64,000 bases of DNA, from the NCBI GenBank assembly GCA_023362775.1, contig JALMGJ010000005.1, positions 39,055,463-39,119,462 on the forward strand. The letters are read 5' to 3'. Position 1 is the stretch's first letter; each line of letters opens with the position of its first letter. Below are positions 15,669 to 53,559 of this stretch, in pieces. The DNA comes from Charina bottae. Taxonomy: Eukaryota; Chordata; Lepidosauria; Squamata; Charinaidae. Position numbers and translations under genes: made by a program. The notes beneath the pieces were generated by a model that ran no database searches, was not told the origin of the DNA, and saw only the letters and a program-made list of their open reading frames with translations.

Positions 15669-18600
15669 GTTGTTGTTCAGTCGTTCAGTCGTGTCCGACT
15701 CTTCGTGACCTCATGGACCATAGCACGCCAGGCCTTCCTGTCCTCCACTGTCTCTCGGAGTTTACTCAAATTCATGTTCATTACATCGGTGATGCTATCT
15801 AACCATCTCATCCTCTGCCGTCCCCTTCTCCTTTTGCCCTCAGTCTTTCCCAGCATCAGGGTCTTTTCCAGTGAGTCCTCTCTTCTCATTAGGTGGCCAA
15901 AGTATTTGAGCTTCAGCTTCAGCATCTGTCCTTCCAATGAGCAGTCAGGGTTGATTTCCTTTAGGATTGACTGGTTTGACCTCCTTGCAGTCCAAGGGAC
16001 TCTCAAGAGTCTTCTCCAGCACCACAGCTCGAAAGCATCAATTCTTCGGCGCTCAGCCTTCCTTATGGTCCAACTCTCACAGCCATACATTGCTACTGGA
16101 AAAACCATAGCTTTAACTATACGGACCTTTGTCGGCAAGGTGATGTCTCTGCTTTTTAATATGCTGTCTAGGTTTGCCATAGCTTTCCTTCCAAGGAGCA
16201 AGCGTCTTTTAATTTCATGGCTGCAGTCACCGTCTGCGGTGATCTTGGAGCCCAAGAAAATAAAATCTGTCACTGCTTCCATTTCTTCCCCTTCTATTTG
16301 CCAGGAAGTGATGGGACCAGATGCCATGATCTGGGTTTTTTTAATGTTGAGTTTCAAGCCAGCTTTTGCACTCTCCTCTTTCACCCTCATCAAGAGGCTC
16401 TTTAGTTCCTCTTCACTTTCTGCCATTAGGGTGGTATCGTCTGCATATCTGAGGTTGTTGATATTTCTCCCGGCAATCTTAACTCCGGCTTGTGATTCAT
16501 CCAGCCCGGCATTTCTCATGATGTACTCTGCATATAAGTTAAATAAGCAGGGTGATAATATACAGCCTTGTCGTACTCCTTTCCCAATTTTGAACCAGTC
16601 GGTTGTTCCATGTCCGGTTCTAACTGTTGCTTCTTGACCCACATACAGGTTTCTCAGGAGACAGGTAAGGTGGTCTGGTACTCCCATCTCTTTAAGAATT
16701 TGCCACAGTTTGTTGTGATCCACACAATCAAAGGCTTTAGCGTAGTCAATGAAGCAGAAGTAGATGTTTTTCTGGAACTCTCTTGCTTTTTCCATGATCC
16801 AGCGAATGTTGGCAATCTGATCTCTAGTTCCTCTGCCTCTTCGAAACCCAGCTTGCACTTCTGGTAGTTCTCGGTTCACATGCTGCTGAAGCCTAGCTTG
16901 TAGGATTTTGAGCATAACCTTGCTGGCATGTGAAATGAGCGCAATTGTACGGTAGTTTGAACATTCTTTGGCATTGCCTTTCTTTGGAATTGGAACGTAA
17001 ACTGACCTTTTCCAATCCTGTGGCCATTGTTGAGTTTTCCAAATTTGTTGGCATATTGAGTGCAGCACTTTAACAGCATCATCTTTTAGGATTTTAAATA
17101 GCTCAGCTGGGATACTGTCTTCTCCGCTAGCTTTGTTGTTAGTAATGCTTCCTAAGGCCCACTTGACTTCACTCTCTAGGATGTCCGGCTCAAGGTCAGT
17201 GACCACACCATCGTATTTATCAGGGATATTAAGATCTTTCTTGTATAGTTCTTCTGTGTATTCTTGCCACCTCTTCTTAATCTCTTCTGCTTCTGTTAGG
17301 TCCCTGCCTTTTTTGTCCTTTATCATGCCCATCTTTGCACAAAACGTTCCCTTGATATCTCCGATTTTCTTGAAGAGATCTCTAGTCTTCCCCATTCTAT
17401 TGTTTTCCTCGATTTCTTTGCATTGTTCATTTAAGAAGGCCTTCTTATCTCTCCTTGCTATTCTCTGGAATTCTGCATTCAGTTGTTTATATCTTTCCCT
17501 TTCTCCCTTGCCTTTTGCTTCCCTTCTTTCCTCAGCTATTTGTAAAGCCTCATCAGTCAGCCACTTTGCTTTCTTGCATTTCTTTTTCTTTGGGATGGTT
17601 TTAGTTGCTGCCTCCTGTACAATGTTACGAACCTCCATCCATAGTTCTTCAGGCACTCTGTCTACCAGATCTAATCCTTTAAATCTATTCCTCACTTCCA
17701 CTGTATATTCATAAGGGATATGATTTAGGTCATACCTGATTGGTCTAGTGGTTTTCTCTACATTCTTCAATTTAAGCCTAAATTTTGCAATAAGAAGCTC
17801 ATGATCTGAGCCACAGTCAGCTCCAGGTCTTGTTTTTGCTGATTGTATAGAGCTTCTCCATCTTTGGCTGCAAAGTATATAATCAATCTGATTTCGGTAT
17901 TGACCATCTGGTGATGTCCATGTGTAGAGTCGTCTCTTGTGTTGTTGGAAAAGAGTGTTTGCTATGACCAGCGTGTTCTCTTGACAAAACTCTATTAGCC
18001 TTTGCCCTGCTTCATTTTGTACTCCGAGGCCGAACTTGCCTGTTATTCCGGTTATTTTTTGACTTCCTACCTTAGCATTCCAGTCCCCTATGATGAAAAG
18101 GACATCTTTTTTTGGTGTTAGTTCTAGAAGGTGTTGTAGGTCTTCATAGAACCGGTCAACTTCAGCTTCTTTGGCATCAGTGGTTGGGGCATAGACTTGG
18201 ATCACTGTGATGTTGAATGGTTTGCCTTGGATTCGAACTGAAAGCATTCTGTCGTTTTTGAGGTTGTACCCCAGTACTGCCTTTCCCACTCTTTTATTGA
18301 CTATGAGAGCTACTCCATTTCTTCTAAGGGATTCTTGCCCACAGTAGTATATATAATGGTCTCCTGAATTAAATTCGCCCATTCCTGTCCATTTTAGTTC
18401 GCTGATTCCCAAGATGTCGATGTTCAATCTTGTCATCTCATGTTTGACCACATCCAGCTTACCTTGATTCATAGTTCTTACATTCCAGGTTCCTATGCAA
18501 TATTGTTCTTTACAGCATCGGACTTTCCTTCCACTTCCAGACACATCCACAACTGAGCGTCCTTTCGGCTTTGGCCCAGCCGTTTCACACTTTCTGGAGC

Positions 18601-18863
18601 TACTCGGAATTGCCCTCCGCTCTTCCCCAGTAGCATTTTGGACACCTTCCGACCTGAGGGGCTCATCTTCCGGCGTCATATCTTTTAGCCTTTTGATACT
18701 GTCCATGGGTTTTCTTGGCAAGGATACTGGAGTGGTTTGCCATTTCCTCCTCCAGTGGACCACGTTTTGTCAGAACTCTCCATCATGACCTGTTCTTCTT
18801 GACCTGACTTCATTGAGTTACGCAAGCCCCTTCGCCACGACAAGGCAGTGATCCATGAAGGGG
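15669..18863 (-). mobile_element. Full-length BovB (RTE clade) LINE
   Basis: A 3195-bp element on the minus strand bounded by a perfect 13-bp target duplication, AAATCTTGAGTTT, at 15656-15668 and 18864-18876. Its length fits complete BovB elements of about 3.2 kb. The 3' end reads GACTGAACAACAACAA, the standard BovB terminus. The 5' leader (about 18764-18863) is present. It lies between POLR2D and the AMMECR1L 3' end, in neither coding region. Confidence 0.95.
15677..18763 (-). CDS. BovB ORF: AP endonuclease plus reverse transcriptase
   Basis: An uninterrupted 1028-codon ORF for the BovB replication protein, which nicks DNA and reverse-transcribes its RNA at the target. AP-endonuclease residues are visible: GTWNVRTMN (about 91-99), SELKW with Glu122, YAPT (191-194), GDWNAKVG (226-233), DYIL (294-297) and SDHELL (319-324). 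RT motifs are FIDYAKAFD (671-679), GVRQGCILSP (729-738) and YADD (773-776). The C-terminal GKRRRGRQRMRW region and final SRTRLND are typical of BovB. No stop or frameshift occurs and the catalytic residues seen are unchanged. The true start may be a later Met or non-AUG; I used the first Met. The stop codon is 8 bp from the element's 3' end. Confidence 0.93.
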   Translation of the reverse strand: MVHWRRKWQTTPVSLPRKPMDSIKRLKDMTPEDEPLRSEGVQNATGEERRAIPSSSRKCETAGPKPKGRSVVDVSGSGRKVRCCKEQYCIGTWNVRTMNQGKLDVVKHEMTRLNIDILGISELKWTGMGEFNSGDHYIYYCGQESLRRNGVALIVNKRVGKAVLGYNLKNDRMLSVRIQGKPFNITVIQVYAPTTDAKEAEVDRFYEDLQHLLELTPKKDVLFIIGDWNAKVGSQKITGITGKFGLGVQNEAGQRLIEFCQENTLVIANTLFQQHKRRLYTWTSPDGQYRNQIDYILCSQRWRSSIQSAKTRPGADCGSDHELLIAKFRLKLKNVEKTTRPIRYDLNHIPYEYTVEVRNRFKGLDLVDRVPEELWMEVRNIVQEAATKTIPKKKKCKKAKWLTDEALQIAEERREAKGKGERERYKQLNAEFQRIARRDKKAFLNEQCKEIEENNRMGKTRDLFKKIGDIKGTFCAKMGMIKDKKGRDLTEAEEIKKRWQEYTEELYKKDLNIPDKYDGVVTDLEPDILESEVKWALGSITNNKASGEDSIPAELFKILKDDAVKVLHSICQQIWKTQQWPQDWKRSVYVPIPKKGNAKECSNYRTIALISHASKVMLKILQARLQQHVNRELPEVQAGFRRGRGTRDQIANIRWIMEKAREFQKNIYFCFIDYAKAFDCVDHNKLWQILKEMGVPDHLTCLLRNLYVGQEATVRTGHGTTDWFKIGKGVRQGCILSPCLFNLYAEYIMRNAGLDESQAGVKIAGRNINNLRYADDTTLMAESEEELKSLLMRVKEESAKAGLKLNIKKTQIMASGPITSWQIEGEEMEAVTDFIFLGSKITADGDCSHEIKRRLLLGRKAMANLDSILKSRDITLPTKVRIVKAMVFPVAMYGCESWTIRKAERRRIDAFELWCWRRLLRVPWTARRSNQSILKEINPDCSLEGQMLKLKLKYFGHLMRREDSLEKTLMLGKTEGKRRRGRQRMRWLDSITDVMNMNLSKLRETVEDRKAWRAMVHEVTKSRTRLND

Positions 18864-19095
18864 AAATCTTGAGTTTAGTAGTAATTATTCCCAGGTAAAT
18901 ATAAGATTAAAGCTTTAACTTTTTAAAATCTATTGTTAAGTAAGATATGGGACCAATACTGGTATTTATCACCAACAGAATGTACTGGAGTGCTATGTAC
19001 CTATTGAGTTTGATATATATGGTAATCCTTCATTTTCAACAAATACATTGCTGTAATAAACTTAAAAGGATAGGACTAAACTTTACTGTCTAAAG

Positions 19096-19366
19096 CAGGG
19101 CTTTCCAAAGTTTTCCCGCAGTGACACACCAACCGCCGTTGGTGTGTCGCCACGGGAAAACCCGGAAGTGCCGCCGTTGCGGCAGCTCGCAAAAACCCGG
19201 AAGCGCTGCTGCCGCTTTCGGGTTTTTGTGCGCCGCCGTTGGTGTGTCGCCGCGGGAAAACCTGGAAGCGCTGATGATGATCAGCGCTTCCGGGTTGTGT
19301 GGCGACACACCAGACTGTGTGTGGCGACACACTTTTGTGTCGCGACACACAGTTTGGAAAGCTCTG
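19096..19366. mobile_element. Non-autonomous hAT transposon, copy 2
   Basis: A 271-bp element with the same inverted ends as copy 1 and an 8-bp duplication, GTCTAAAG, at 19088-19095 and 19367-19374. The interior repeats CCGGAAGCGCTG-type blocks and holds a hairpin with 12-bp arms GGAAGCGCTGAT / ATCAGCGCTTCC and a 4-nt loop (19264-19291). No transposase is encoded. The sequence is close to copy 3, with differences mostly at CpG sites. Confidence 0.92.
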
Positions 19367-19540
19367 GTCTAAAGTGACATTCATTTTAAAAACAATTTGC
19401 ATAGATTCCAGCATTACTTGCTGGAATAATAATCTCAGTTCTTGTTTATAAAAGGGGAAAAAACATACAGGCAGGGCCTATGACTCAATATTCTGTATGG
19501 ATCAGAAGACAAAATACCACAGCCAAACAAACATGAAGGC

Positions 19541-19551
19541 TTTATTTTATT
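19541..19551 (-). terminator. AMMECR1L: Probable AMMECR1L polyadenylation signal
   Basis: Two overlapping AATAAA hexamers on the minus strand are followed by a strongly GU-rich stretch (TGTTTGTTTGGCTGTGG). The 3.7 kb between here and the AMMECR1L stop is free of recognised transposons, unlike the flanks, as expected of a transcribed 3'UTR. Confidence 0.5.
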
Positions 19552-22500
19552 TTTTTAACAAAATGTCCATTCTCATTCTTTCTGAGACTTTATCTTGTAA
19601 AACACAATATTGTTAAAGATTCCCACCCACTTCATGCTGATTTTGCCACTGTGTTTTAGATTTCAATTTACTTTTTTAGAAAAAGAATTTGAATTATTTG
19701 ATTTCAGTGTGAAAAGTCAAACTGGACAGACTCCAATAAAAAAGGGACAAGATAAAAATGTATCCATTACAATTTATTTTCTACAATACTTCATTAGAGG
19801 GTAAAGTTCAATGATTTACACTCAGAAGTTATATAGCTAGGAGGCAACCAAGTGTAATAACAAAGAATTGGTCTGACATCTCTTGACTGAAGGTTTAAAG
19901 AGGTTCTTTAAAAGGAATAACTTAAATTAACCAAATCATTATTCATTTTAGAATTGGGGGAAAATTAGAAAACAGCACTCAGTCAGAGAAGATTGCAATG
20001 TTAAAATGAATAGGGAAAAGAATTATGTGCAAAACGTGAAATGTGGAAGGTTAAAATATGCATTTAAAAAAATATTCAGAACAGCTATTCGCAGATGTAA
20101 CATTTTGACTGTAAAACCTTTCTAACTGAAATGTCTCTATTGAGATTGCTATTTGTTATTATGAAAAGAAAATTCCTTGAAAAATATTAAAAACAGTGAA
20201 CCTCTGATGATCAATGACATCCTCTGCTGTTACTTGGAAGGGATGGGAACCCCCCAAAAAAAAATCCCTTAGAGATACAAGGCTGCAACAAAGGAGATTC
20301 TCAACCACTTGAAATAAATCCTTCTAGACCAAAAGGCACTTGCTTGTAGCTAAGGATGAGCCAATTCCCAATCAAACCAGAATACTATTGCTAAGTTCTT
20401 TATACAGTTACATCACTCTTTAATCAGATGGAAAATACAACATTTAGGACTCTTGAAAAGATAGCTCTCTTCTGGCTTTTGTTAGTTTCCATATCTTTTA
20501 TATGTTTATTAGTTTGGGCTCATCACAGTGCATCACTGCTATGTATATAATATATAGATCCCCTAATCAATTCATTTTGTAGCATTGACGTACCATACTG
20601 TAACTGAACTCTTGTTTGTTAGATCATTCTAATGGTATCCGTTTCTCTTACTGTTCTGTGTGCTCCATTGCCTGTTGCTGTTTTACTTACTACAAGAAAA
20701 TCACGATCCAACTTTAACAGAGGCATTCCATGACTATGGATTAGGTGGTTAGATGGAAAGGGGGGCATGGAATGAGAACAGCTCTCACTCCAAAACTATT
20801 TTGACTTATTTCAGTATAATAATAAAATTAGACCAAGTAACACTTAAAAGTCTGTTCTTTAAAATATTAAGGCCCCCATCTGGCTCCTAAGCTCCCCTCC
20901 ACCCATTAAAATGAGATCAAATAATTAATACTATACACTGCTGATTACATGTAACAGGGCAAACATTTTCAAAAAAAAAAAGCAGCAATATTGAATAGTA
21001 CGGCACTATATGCCTGCATGACCAGTCTTACCGAATGTGCTCAGGGGTGAAAGTTTAGCACCATTTTTTCCTTTTAAAAAATCTTTACAATTTAAATTCT
21101 AACATAGAACACTAATAGTAATTTGTGTAGCCCTATAGTTCAATACTGTCTGAAAGCAGAGATGGATGGCATGACCAGAGCTTAACTTTCCCCTCCCATT
21201 CTACAGTCTCTTTTCTGTTGAGGGCACCAGTAAGAGTAACTACAATTCACTTTAATTTATAAGAAGGCTAATTTACTCTCAGTAATAGGAAATTGTGGAA
21301 AAGTCCCTTCATATCTACTTTTCAGCATAATCAGAATGGAAAAAGTGGTAACCCAAATGAATGATCCCAGTGCAAAACTAAAAGCTAGGACAATATTGTG
21401 CATGGCTAGTGTATATTCCTCTTTTACCCCTCCCTTCTACAAGTATGTTCAGTATCAAATAAAACTATGTGGATTCTTCTGAAATATGTGAAGAGTGCTA
21501 GAAAAATATGCAGCTTGGAGGAATCTTAGATTCTCTTAAGTAGGCCTGTTGCAAAGAAGGTACTATACATTTGCCATCTTCTAGTCAGCAATTTAAATTA
21601 TGACAAATAATGTTCACCTCAATATATAAGCAATTCATGTTTACTTATACTTCTTTCCAGGGATGGGACATCTGTTTGGCCTTAGAGGTTTTGCTTTGAG
21701 ATATAAAGCATTTACTCCTTTCTTCCACCATGACAAGGTTAATTTGTTCAAAAGATATGGAGATTTGTATCCTGTAGTAAAAGGTAATTCCTGGGCATTT
21801 TTTGGTTTCTACAAAAGCAACTGTTGTTTCATATAGTGCACATATGGTATCTATCATACTGCCATTATGCTGAGTCCATCATCTAATTGTTCCTGTTTTT
21901 CTGATTATCTGAATATCACTTTTTTCAGAAATCCTACATTTCATTTAATGCAGATTAGTGCTACATTTTGTGGATTAATTTGGGGGGTATTGTTGCTCTC
22001 ATGATATCACTTAATGACTCACACAGGAGAACTGAGATAGTGAAAATTTTGAAAAGGTTTGTGTTTACTATTCAGTGTCCTGCATATTCAGTTAACAATA
22101 GGAAACTTGAAAATCCACAGGATATTAAAACCTGGATCCCAGTTAACTTTTCTTGGTGGGTAAAGAACATTCTTTAGGTTCCAATTCTAAGTACACTTAT
22201 CCGGAAGCAATTAATTCAAATCAATATGTTTTACTTCCAATTATATTATTTAGGGCTGAAGCATCAGTGCAGCAAGAACATGCTCAGATCTGATAACCCA
22301 CTTAAGCTAACATTTAATGTGTTTTATTACCTATTAGTGCGCTAGCCAAAAAAAACCCTGCCTGTTAAAAACACAGGCCTCATGGAATATTTTCAATAAT
22401 AAAAATCCAAACTGTTTTTTTTATTACAATAAGGATAGCTTTGTGGGAAAAGATCTGCCCCAATTCATTTGCAAATCCTACTGCCTGTACTTTAAGTTAG

Positions 22501-23296
22501 ACACCCAAAAGAAACCTAAAGATTATACTTTTGGGATAAAAGGAAACCTATGCTACTTCCATACACAATCCACAGTGCTTCACCTTCTTGCATGCAGTAT
22601 CTTATCTAGTAAGCTACTTTCTGTGTCAAAAATAAAAGTAGCTAGATGTATAAATTGAAACCTTCTGGATATGAATAGGCAATGCTTTTTATCTGCAGTA
22701 ACTTTTATTTTACCTTTTAAATCTTTGATTGATTGCCATCTTTTGCAAGGAGGAGAACTTCCAGGCATACCATCCTTATAACAAGTCATAACATGTTTGC
22801 CTGGGACATGTTAGGACTACTTAGCTTATGGCAGATAAATATTAAAGATAAAAAAGAAAATACAAATAACCTAAAAATCTTTTGTTGGACTCCGTTGCCA
22901 GACTGCCAGAAGAAATCTCCTACTTGATCGGGGGCGGGGGGGCATTGTAATTAACAATTCAAATGAACACAGTGCAATTTAACACAGAGACAGAGCAATC
23001 TGAAGTGGTACTGCCATTCCTCAAGGTTCTCTCTATCCAATGGCAATGGTCCCAGGTACTCAGTCCAAATGAACCCTCATTCTGAAGAACGAAGTAAGCT
23101 TGGGCCTCTGAAATTCAGTTGCACTCACTTGGTAGCCCCCACCACCCATAATCAATTGGAAGGCAGACTTGGCAACGGAAGCTAGCATCATAAAATGGTG
23201 CAGTAATAGAAGTAACTGGACCAGGAAGAGGAGGCATCTGCTCCAATGATGTCATAGCTGGCAGCTGGGGGGCGGGACTGGTCATGCAGCTTTGTG
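19552..23296 (-). other. AMMECR1L: Probable AMMECR1L 3'UTR
   Basis: A repeat-free stretch directly downstream of the AMMECR1L stop codon, ending at the AATAAA pair near 19.54 kb. It has no coding potential beyond chance frames. Assignment is by position and lack of transposons only. Confidence 0.5.
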
Positions 23297-49991
<26,695 letters not shown>

Positions 49992-50065
49992 TCAGCACCT
50001 ACTGTCTGAAGCACTGTAGAACCCTGGTAAAACATACAATATGCAACATATGTCATTACATTTAT

Positions 50066-50092
50066 ACACACACACACACACACACACACACA
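50066..50092. repeat. (CA)n microsatellite
   Basis: About 13 CA units, 40 bp upstream of the acceptor before the first coding exon of AMMECR1L. Confidence 0.97.
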
Positions 50093-50804
50093 AAGTACTT
50101 TTTCTAGTAATAAAACAGCATATTTCATATTATAACGTGTATTATATAAGAAAACTGGCATACGACTGCATAAGACTAGCTGAAAACTAAACTGGAAAAA
50201 ACCTGAGATTACATGACATCAAAAGCTAGTTAATTAAAAATTGTATCATGAACTTCATGCGATTCAAGACTAATCACAAACCACTGGACTAACTTATCAC
50301 GTAGAAGTAACTACATACAGGTAGTCCTCGGGTCATGACGGCAATTGGGACTGGGATTGCTGTCGTGAAGTGATGAAGTCCCAGGTGCTGTCGAAATCCC
50401 AAGACGTGTGGGTCGTTAAGTGGGAAGAGGGGGAGTCCCAGGTAAGGAGTGCAGGGGTGCTGCGGGGGGTAGGGGGTGCCAGTGTAGAGTCTGGGAGGGC
50501 CTGCGCAGGCCATGCAAGTCGTGGGAGGCCAAGGGAGGGCCTGAGAGCTTTCAAGCTTTCAAGTATGGAGCTTCATCTAATATCTTATCTGGAGTGCAAA
50601 ACTGGTGTTTTGAGTGACACTTGGGCTGCTTAAGCATTTTTGAAGTATTCCAGGCTCAAACCCCAATGAGCATGTTTCACACTTGAAATGGGACATTTTG
50701 TGAAATCTGAACTTGAAAAAATTTAAAATGTGCAGATCCCTACTCTCTACTTTTGGTAATAATAGCCAAAGAAACCCAAGAATGATATTTCTTCTTGGTT
50801 TTTT

Positions 50805-50945
50805 TAATTTTTTAAAATTATTTTATATCCCGCCTTTATTATTTTTATAAATAACTCAAGGCGGCGAACATACCAAATGCACCTTCCTCCTCCTATTTTC
50901 CCCACAACAACAACCCTGTGAGTTCAGTTGGGCTGAGAGATGATT
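50805..50945 (-). mobile_element. MIR-like CORE-SINE, 3' part
   Basis: The plus strand shows CAAGGCGGCGAACATACC, then CCACAACAACAACCCTGTGA, the reverse complement of the 3' half seen at 47.5 kb. Confidence 0.7.
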
Positions 50946-50949
50946 CCCT

Positions 50950-51833
50950 GAAGAATCACCACAAATAAAAATATTGTGTAGATTAATGCAATCTGATTAT
51001 GAGTTTCTACTCTGTAGGTATTCAGCAACATGACACAAGCAATAGTCTGATGGTGCTGAGGTCCACAATATCTAGACAAGTGAAGATAGCCATTTCTAGA
51101 CCCACAAAAAGATAGGAAATAGGAATATAATGGCGTATAGACCAGGAAAGACTTCTACTCCTATTAAAAAATCTTTTGAATCAAGACAGCTTGTTATTCA
51201 CACCTATTTCTTAGGACAAAGACAAATTTCCCTTCCTTGCAGCAGTCTTCTAGAAGCCAAATGGCTCTATCTAGTTATCTCCATATCTAGTGATTGTATC
51301 CATTCTTGGAAGTGTTATTTCCTCAATTATAATTGGGTAATCTGTGCAATGTAGTGCAAGCTGTCCCCAATGACTTTGATCAGGAAATCCCAAATGACAA
51401 CATGGATACTTCAAATCTCTGGCTGAAGAGATAACTGTTTCTGAAATATTACTAGCTTCATTTCAAATTATAAGGTGAACATAAAAACATTCTTAGCTAT
51501 AGGTCTCATACTCTTTTATTGAACAAGACTGAAAACAACTGTTAGCACCAAACTGTAATAAGGATATGCAACATTTGTGAAAATATTAAAAAATAATGTT
51601 CAATTACATCTGTCCCTACACTGGTAGCTAAGTTAATATGTTGAGTAAAACTTTAGCATGCAATATATTTATAAATATATGTTCATGCTAAATTGATATT
51701 GTTTATAAGCATGTGAGGGGACTGTAAACTAATATTATATGCAGAAGCTCTGAAAATGTATATACACATTGCAGGTTGATGTGTACTTCATGTTAAATAT
51801 TTGTAAACATCAACCTCTAAAATGTTACGAATT
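50950..51833. other. AMMECR1L 5' intron, nothing recognised
   Basis: AT-rich; no supported exon or repeat. Confidence 0.45.
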
Positions 51834-52027
51834 AAGTATCTATTCAGTTCCTTTTTATTACAAAACTAGCAAATATTGTTTTGTCATTTAACCAATCTCA
51901 CAGCAGATAGAAAAAAGAAGTTTTACATGCAAGTATCTATTCAGTTCCTTTTTATTACAAAATTAGCAAATATTGTTTTGTCATTTAACCAATCTCACAG
52001 CAGATAGAAAAAAGAAGTTTTACATGC
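51834..52027. repeat. 97-bp tandem duplication
   Basis: Units 51834-51930 and 51931-52027 differ at one base that I can see (CAAAACTAGC against CAAAATTAGC). Two units only, so it is a recent local duplication and not a satellite. Confidence 0.95.
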
Positions 52028-52029
52028 AA

Positions 52030-53420
52030 TAATTGTTTGAAGACTTATATCAAGCAGTATTACTTAATGTTACAATGTTACTATTTTATTTCAACAAGGA
52101 GATCTAACAGCCAATCCAAAGTTTGTTTTTTCGAAGTAAAAGGGATATCAAATAAACACAAGCATAGCTTTTGGACTATGTGACACTTGTCAAAAACAGA
52201 GGCTGAGAGAGGAAGAAAATAAGAGGAAAGAAATTGCACAGCTAGAAGATGACCTCCCACTTCGCCAGGTTGTGGAACATCAACAGCTGTCACAACTGTT
52301 AGCACCACCATTTACATGCTTGGACACTATTTGCTTTTTTACACAAACAAGTATATTGTTTTATATATTATGCTTCAGATAAATGCTTACTGAAAGCAGA
52401 AACCTTGTACTGCCAAGGGGGAAGTGGGCAGGTGGAAGGGGAAGCTATTTTATTTCCGGAATGAATTTCCTTTTCTCACGGCCCATTCTTGTTTCCAAAT
52501 CTGAAAAGAAAGAAACAACAAAATCCAGAAAGATTTAAATGTGGTTGAACACCATGAGACTGCTAGACAAAATAATCCAATTTCAACAGACCTGCAAAAG
52601 TGACTAAAAAAACACTGTATAACATCTCCTATGTGAGAAAAAATATATTTTTCCTTCTCTCCCCTGTCCCCATTCATCTTTCCTATATTTCACCCCTGAA
52701 ATCTAATTTATTTAAATGCATAAGAATAGAATGAACATGTACATACTTAATCATTTAAGGTAACTCTATCTCAGTGTCTGAAACAAATTTTCTTAAGATA
52801 TGGTATGGATAGGGGGGCATGTAAAAAAAATGAAAAAAGTAAAATGGAAGAATACAAATAATTAGAAATATCCAAGAATGAGTAGGGACAAGTACATGAG
52901 CTTATCACTGAAATATGCAAGGCTGGTGGCATCAAAAGATTAGCATTTGGGAAACAAAATGAATCAAATAGTTGAAACCTGGAATAACAAATAACCACTA
53001 CTAGAAAAATGGCTACGGAGAAAATCAAGAGTTTTCAGAAAATCCTAAGCATATTTCTTCCAACATTCAAGTCTCAATAAATGTGTTGAGTTTTACTCCT
53101 AATTAAGGCACAATTATATGCACACTTAAGTCTCCCTGGACTTTTTCCCCCAAGTAAAAATGTGTAGAATACTGTAAATGAGTTTAACTGACTGTAGCTG
53201 CAATTCTAAGCACATACTAGGGACCAAGTACATTGTACTGAAGTGGGGCTTGTTCCTGAATAAATAGGATTAAGACGGCACTACATACAGTATATGGCAA
53301 AGAGCGAGGAACAACCTGCATGATTTTAGCAAACCCAAAAAGATGACTTGGAATCTCTTCATTCACACGTCTTTCCAATACAGTGCTATACCGTTTAACC
53401 TGACAAAAAAGCAGCAAGGA
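52030..53420. other. AMMECR1L 5' intron, no confirmed exon
   Basis: Mostly AT-rich. A short acceptor/donor-like segment near 52480-52500 (minus) might be a non-coding 5' exon but nothing confirms it. Confidence 0.4.
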
Positions 53421-53429
53421 AAATTAAGC

Positions 53430-53505
53430 TTGCCAAAGCCACCCAGTGAGCTCGATCCGCTTCAACCCGGGTCTTGATCCTAGTGCCACTACAGCATGCT
53501 AAGGA
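53430..53505 (-). mobile_element. MIR-like CORE-SINE fragment
   Basis: GCCAAAGCCACCCAGTGAGC followed by AACCCGGGTCTTGATCC resembles the reverse complement of the core and B-box region. Confidence 0.5.
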
Positions 53506-53559
53506 ACTGGTGATTAAATAGGCTAAGGAGCCCGTCCTAGAAGCCTAAGAGAAGCAGCA

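Noticed and set aside
15615..16637. Plus-strand 340-codon open frame
   Set aside because: It lies antisense to the BovB ORF, whose minus-strand protein motifs explain the openness.
19140..19365. Regularly repeated palindromic blocks resembling a CRISPR array
   Set aside because: Blocks are degenerate, spacing is irregular, and inverted ends plus an 8-bp target duplication identify a transposon in a vertebrate genome.
52480..52502. Possible non-coding AMMECR1L exon (acceptor CTTTTCAG, donor GTGAGA, minus)
   Set aside because: Very short and supported only by splice-like dinucleotides; it needs transcript evidence.
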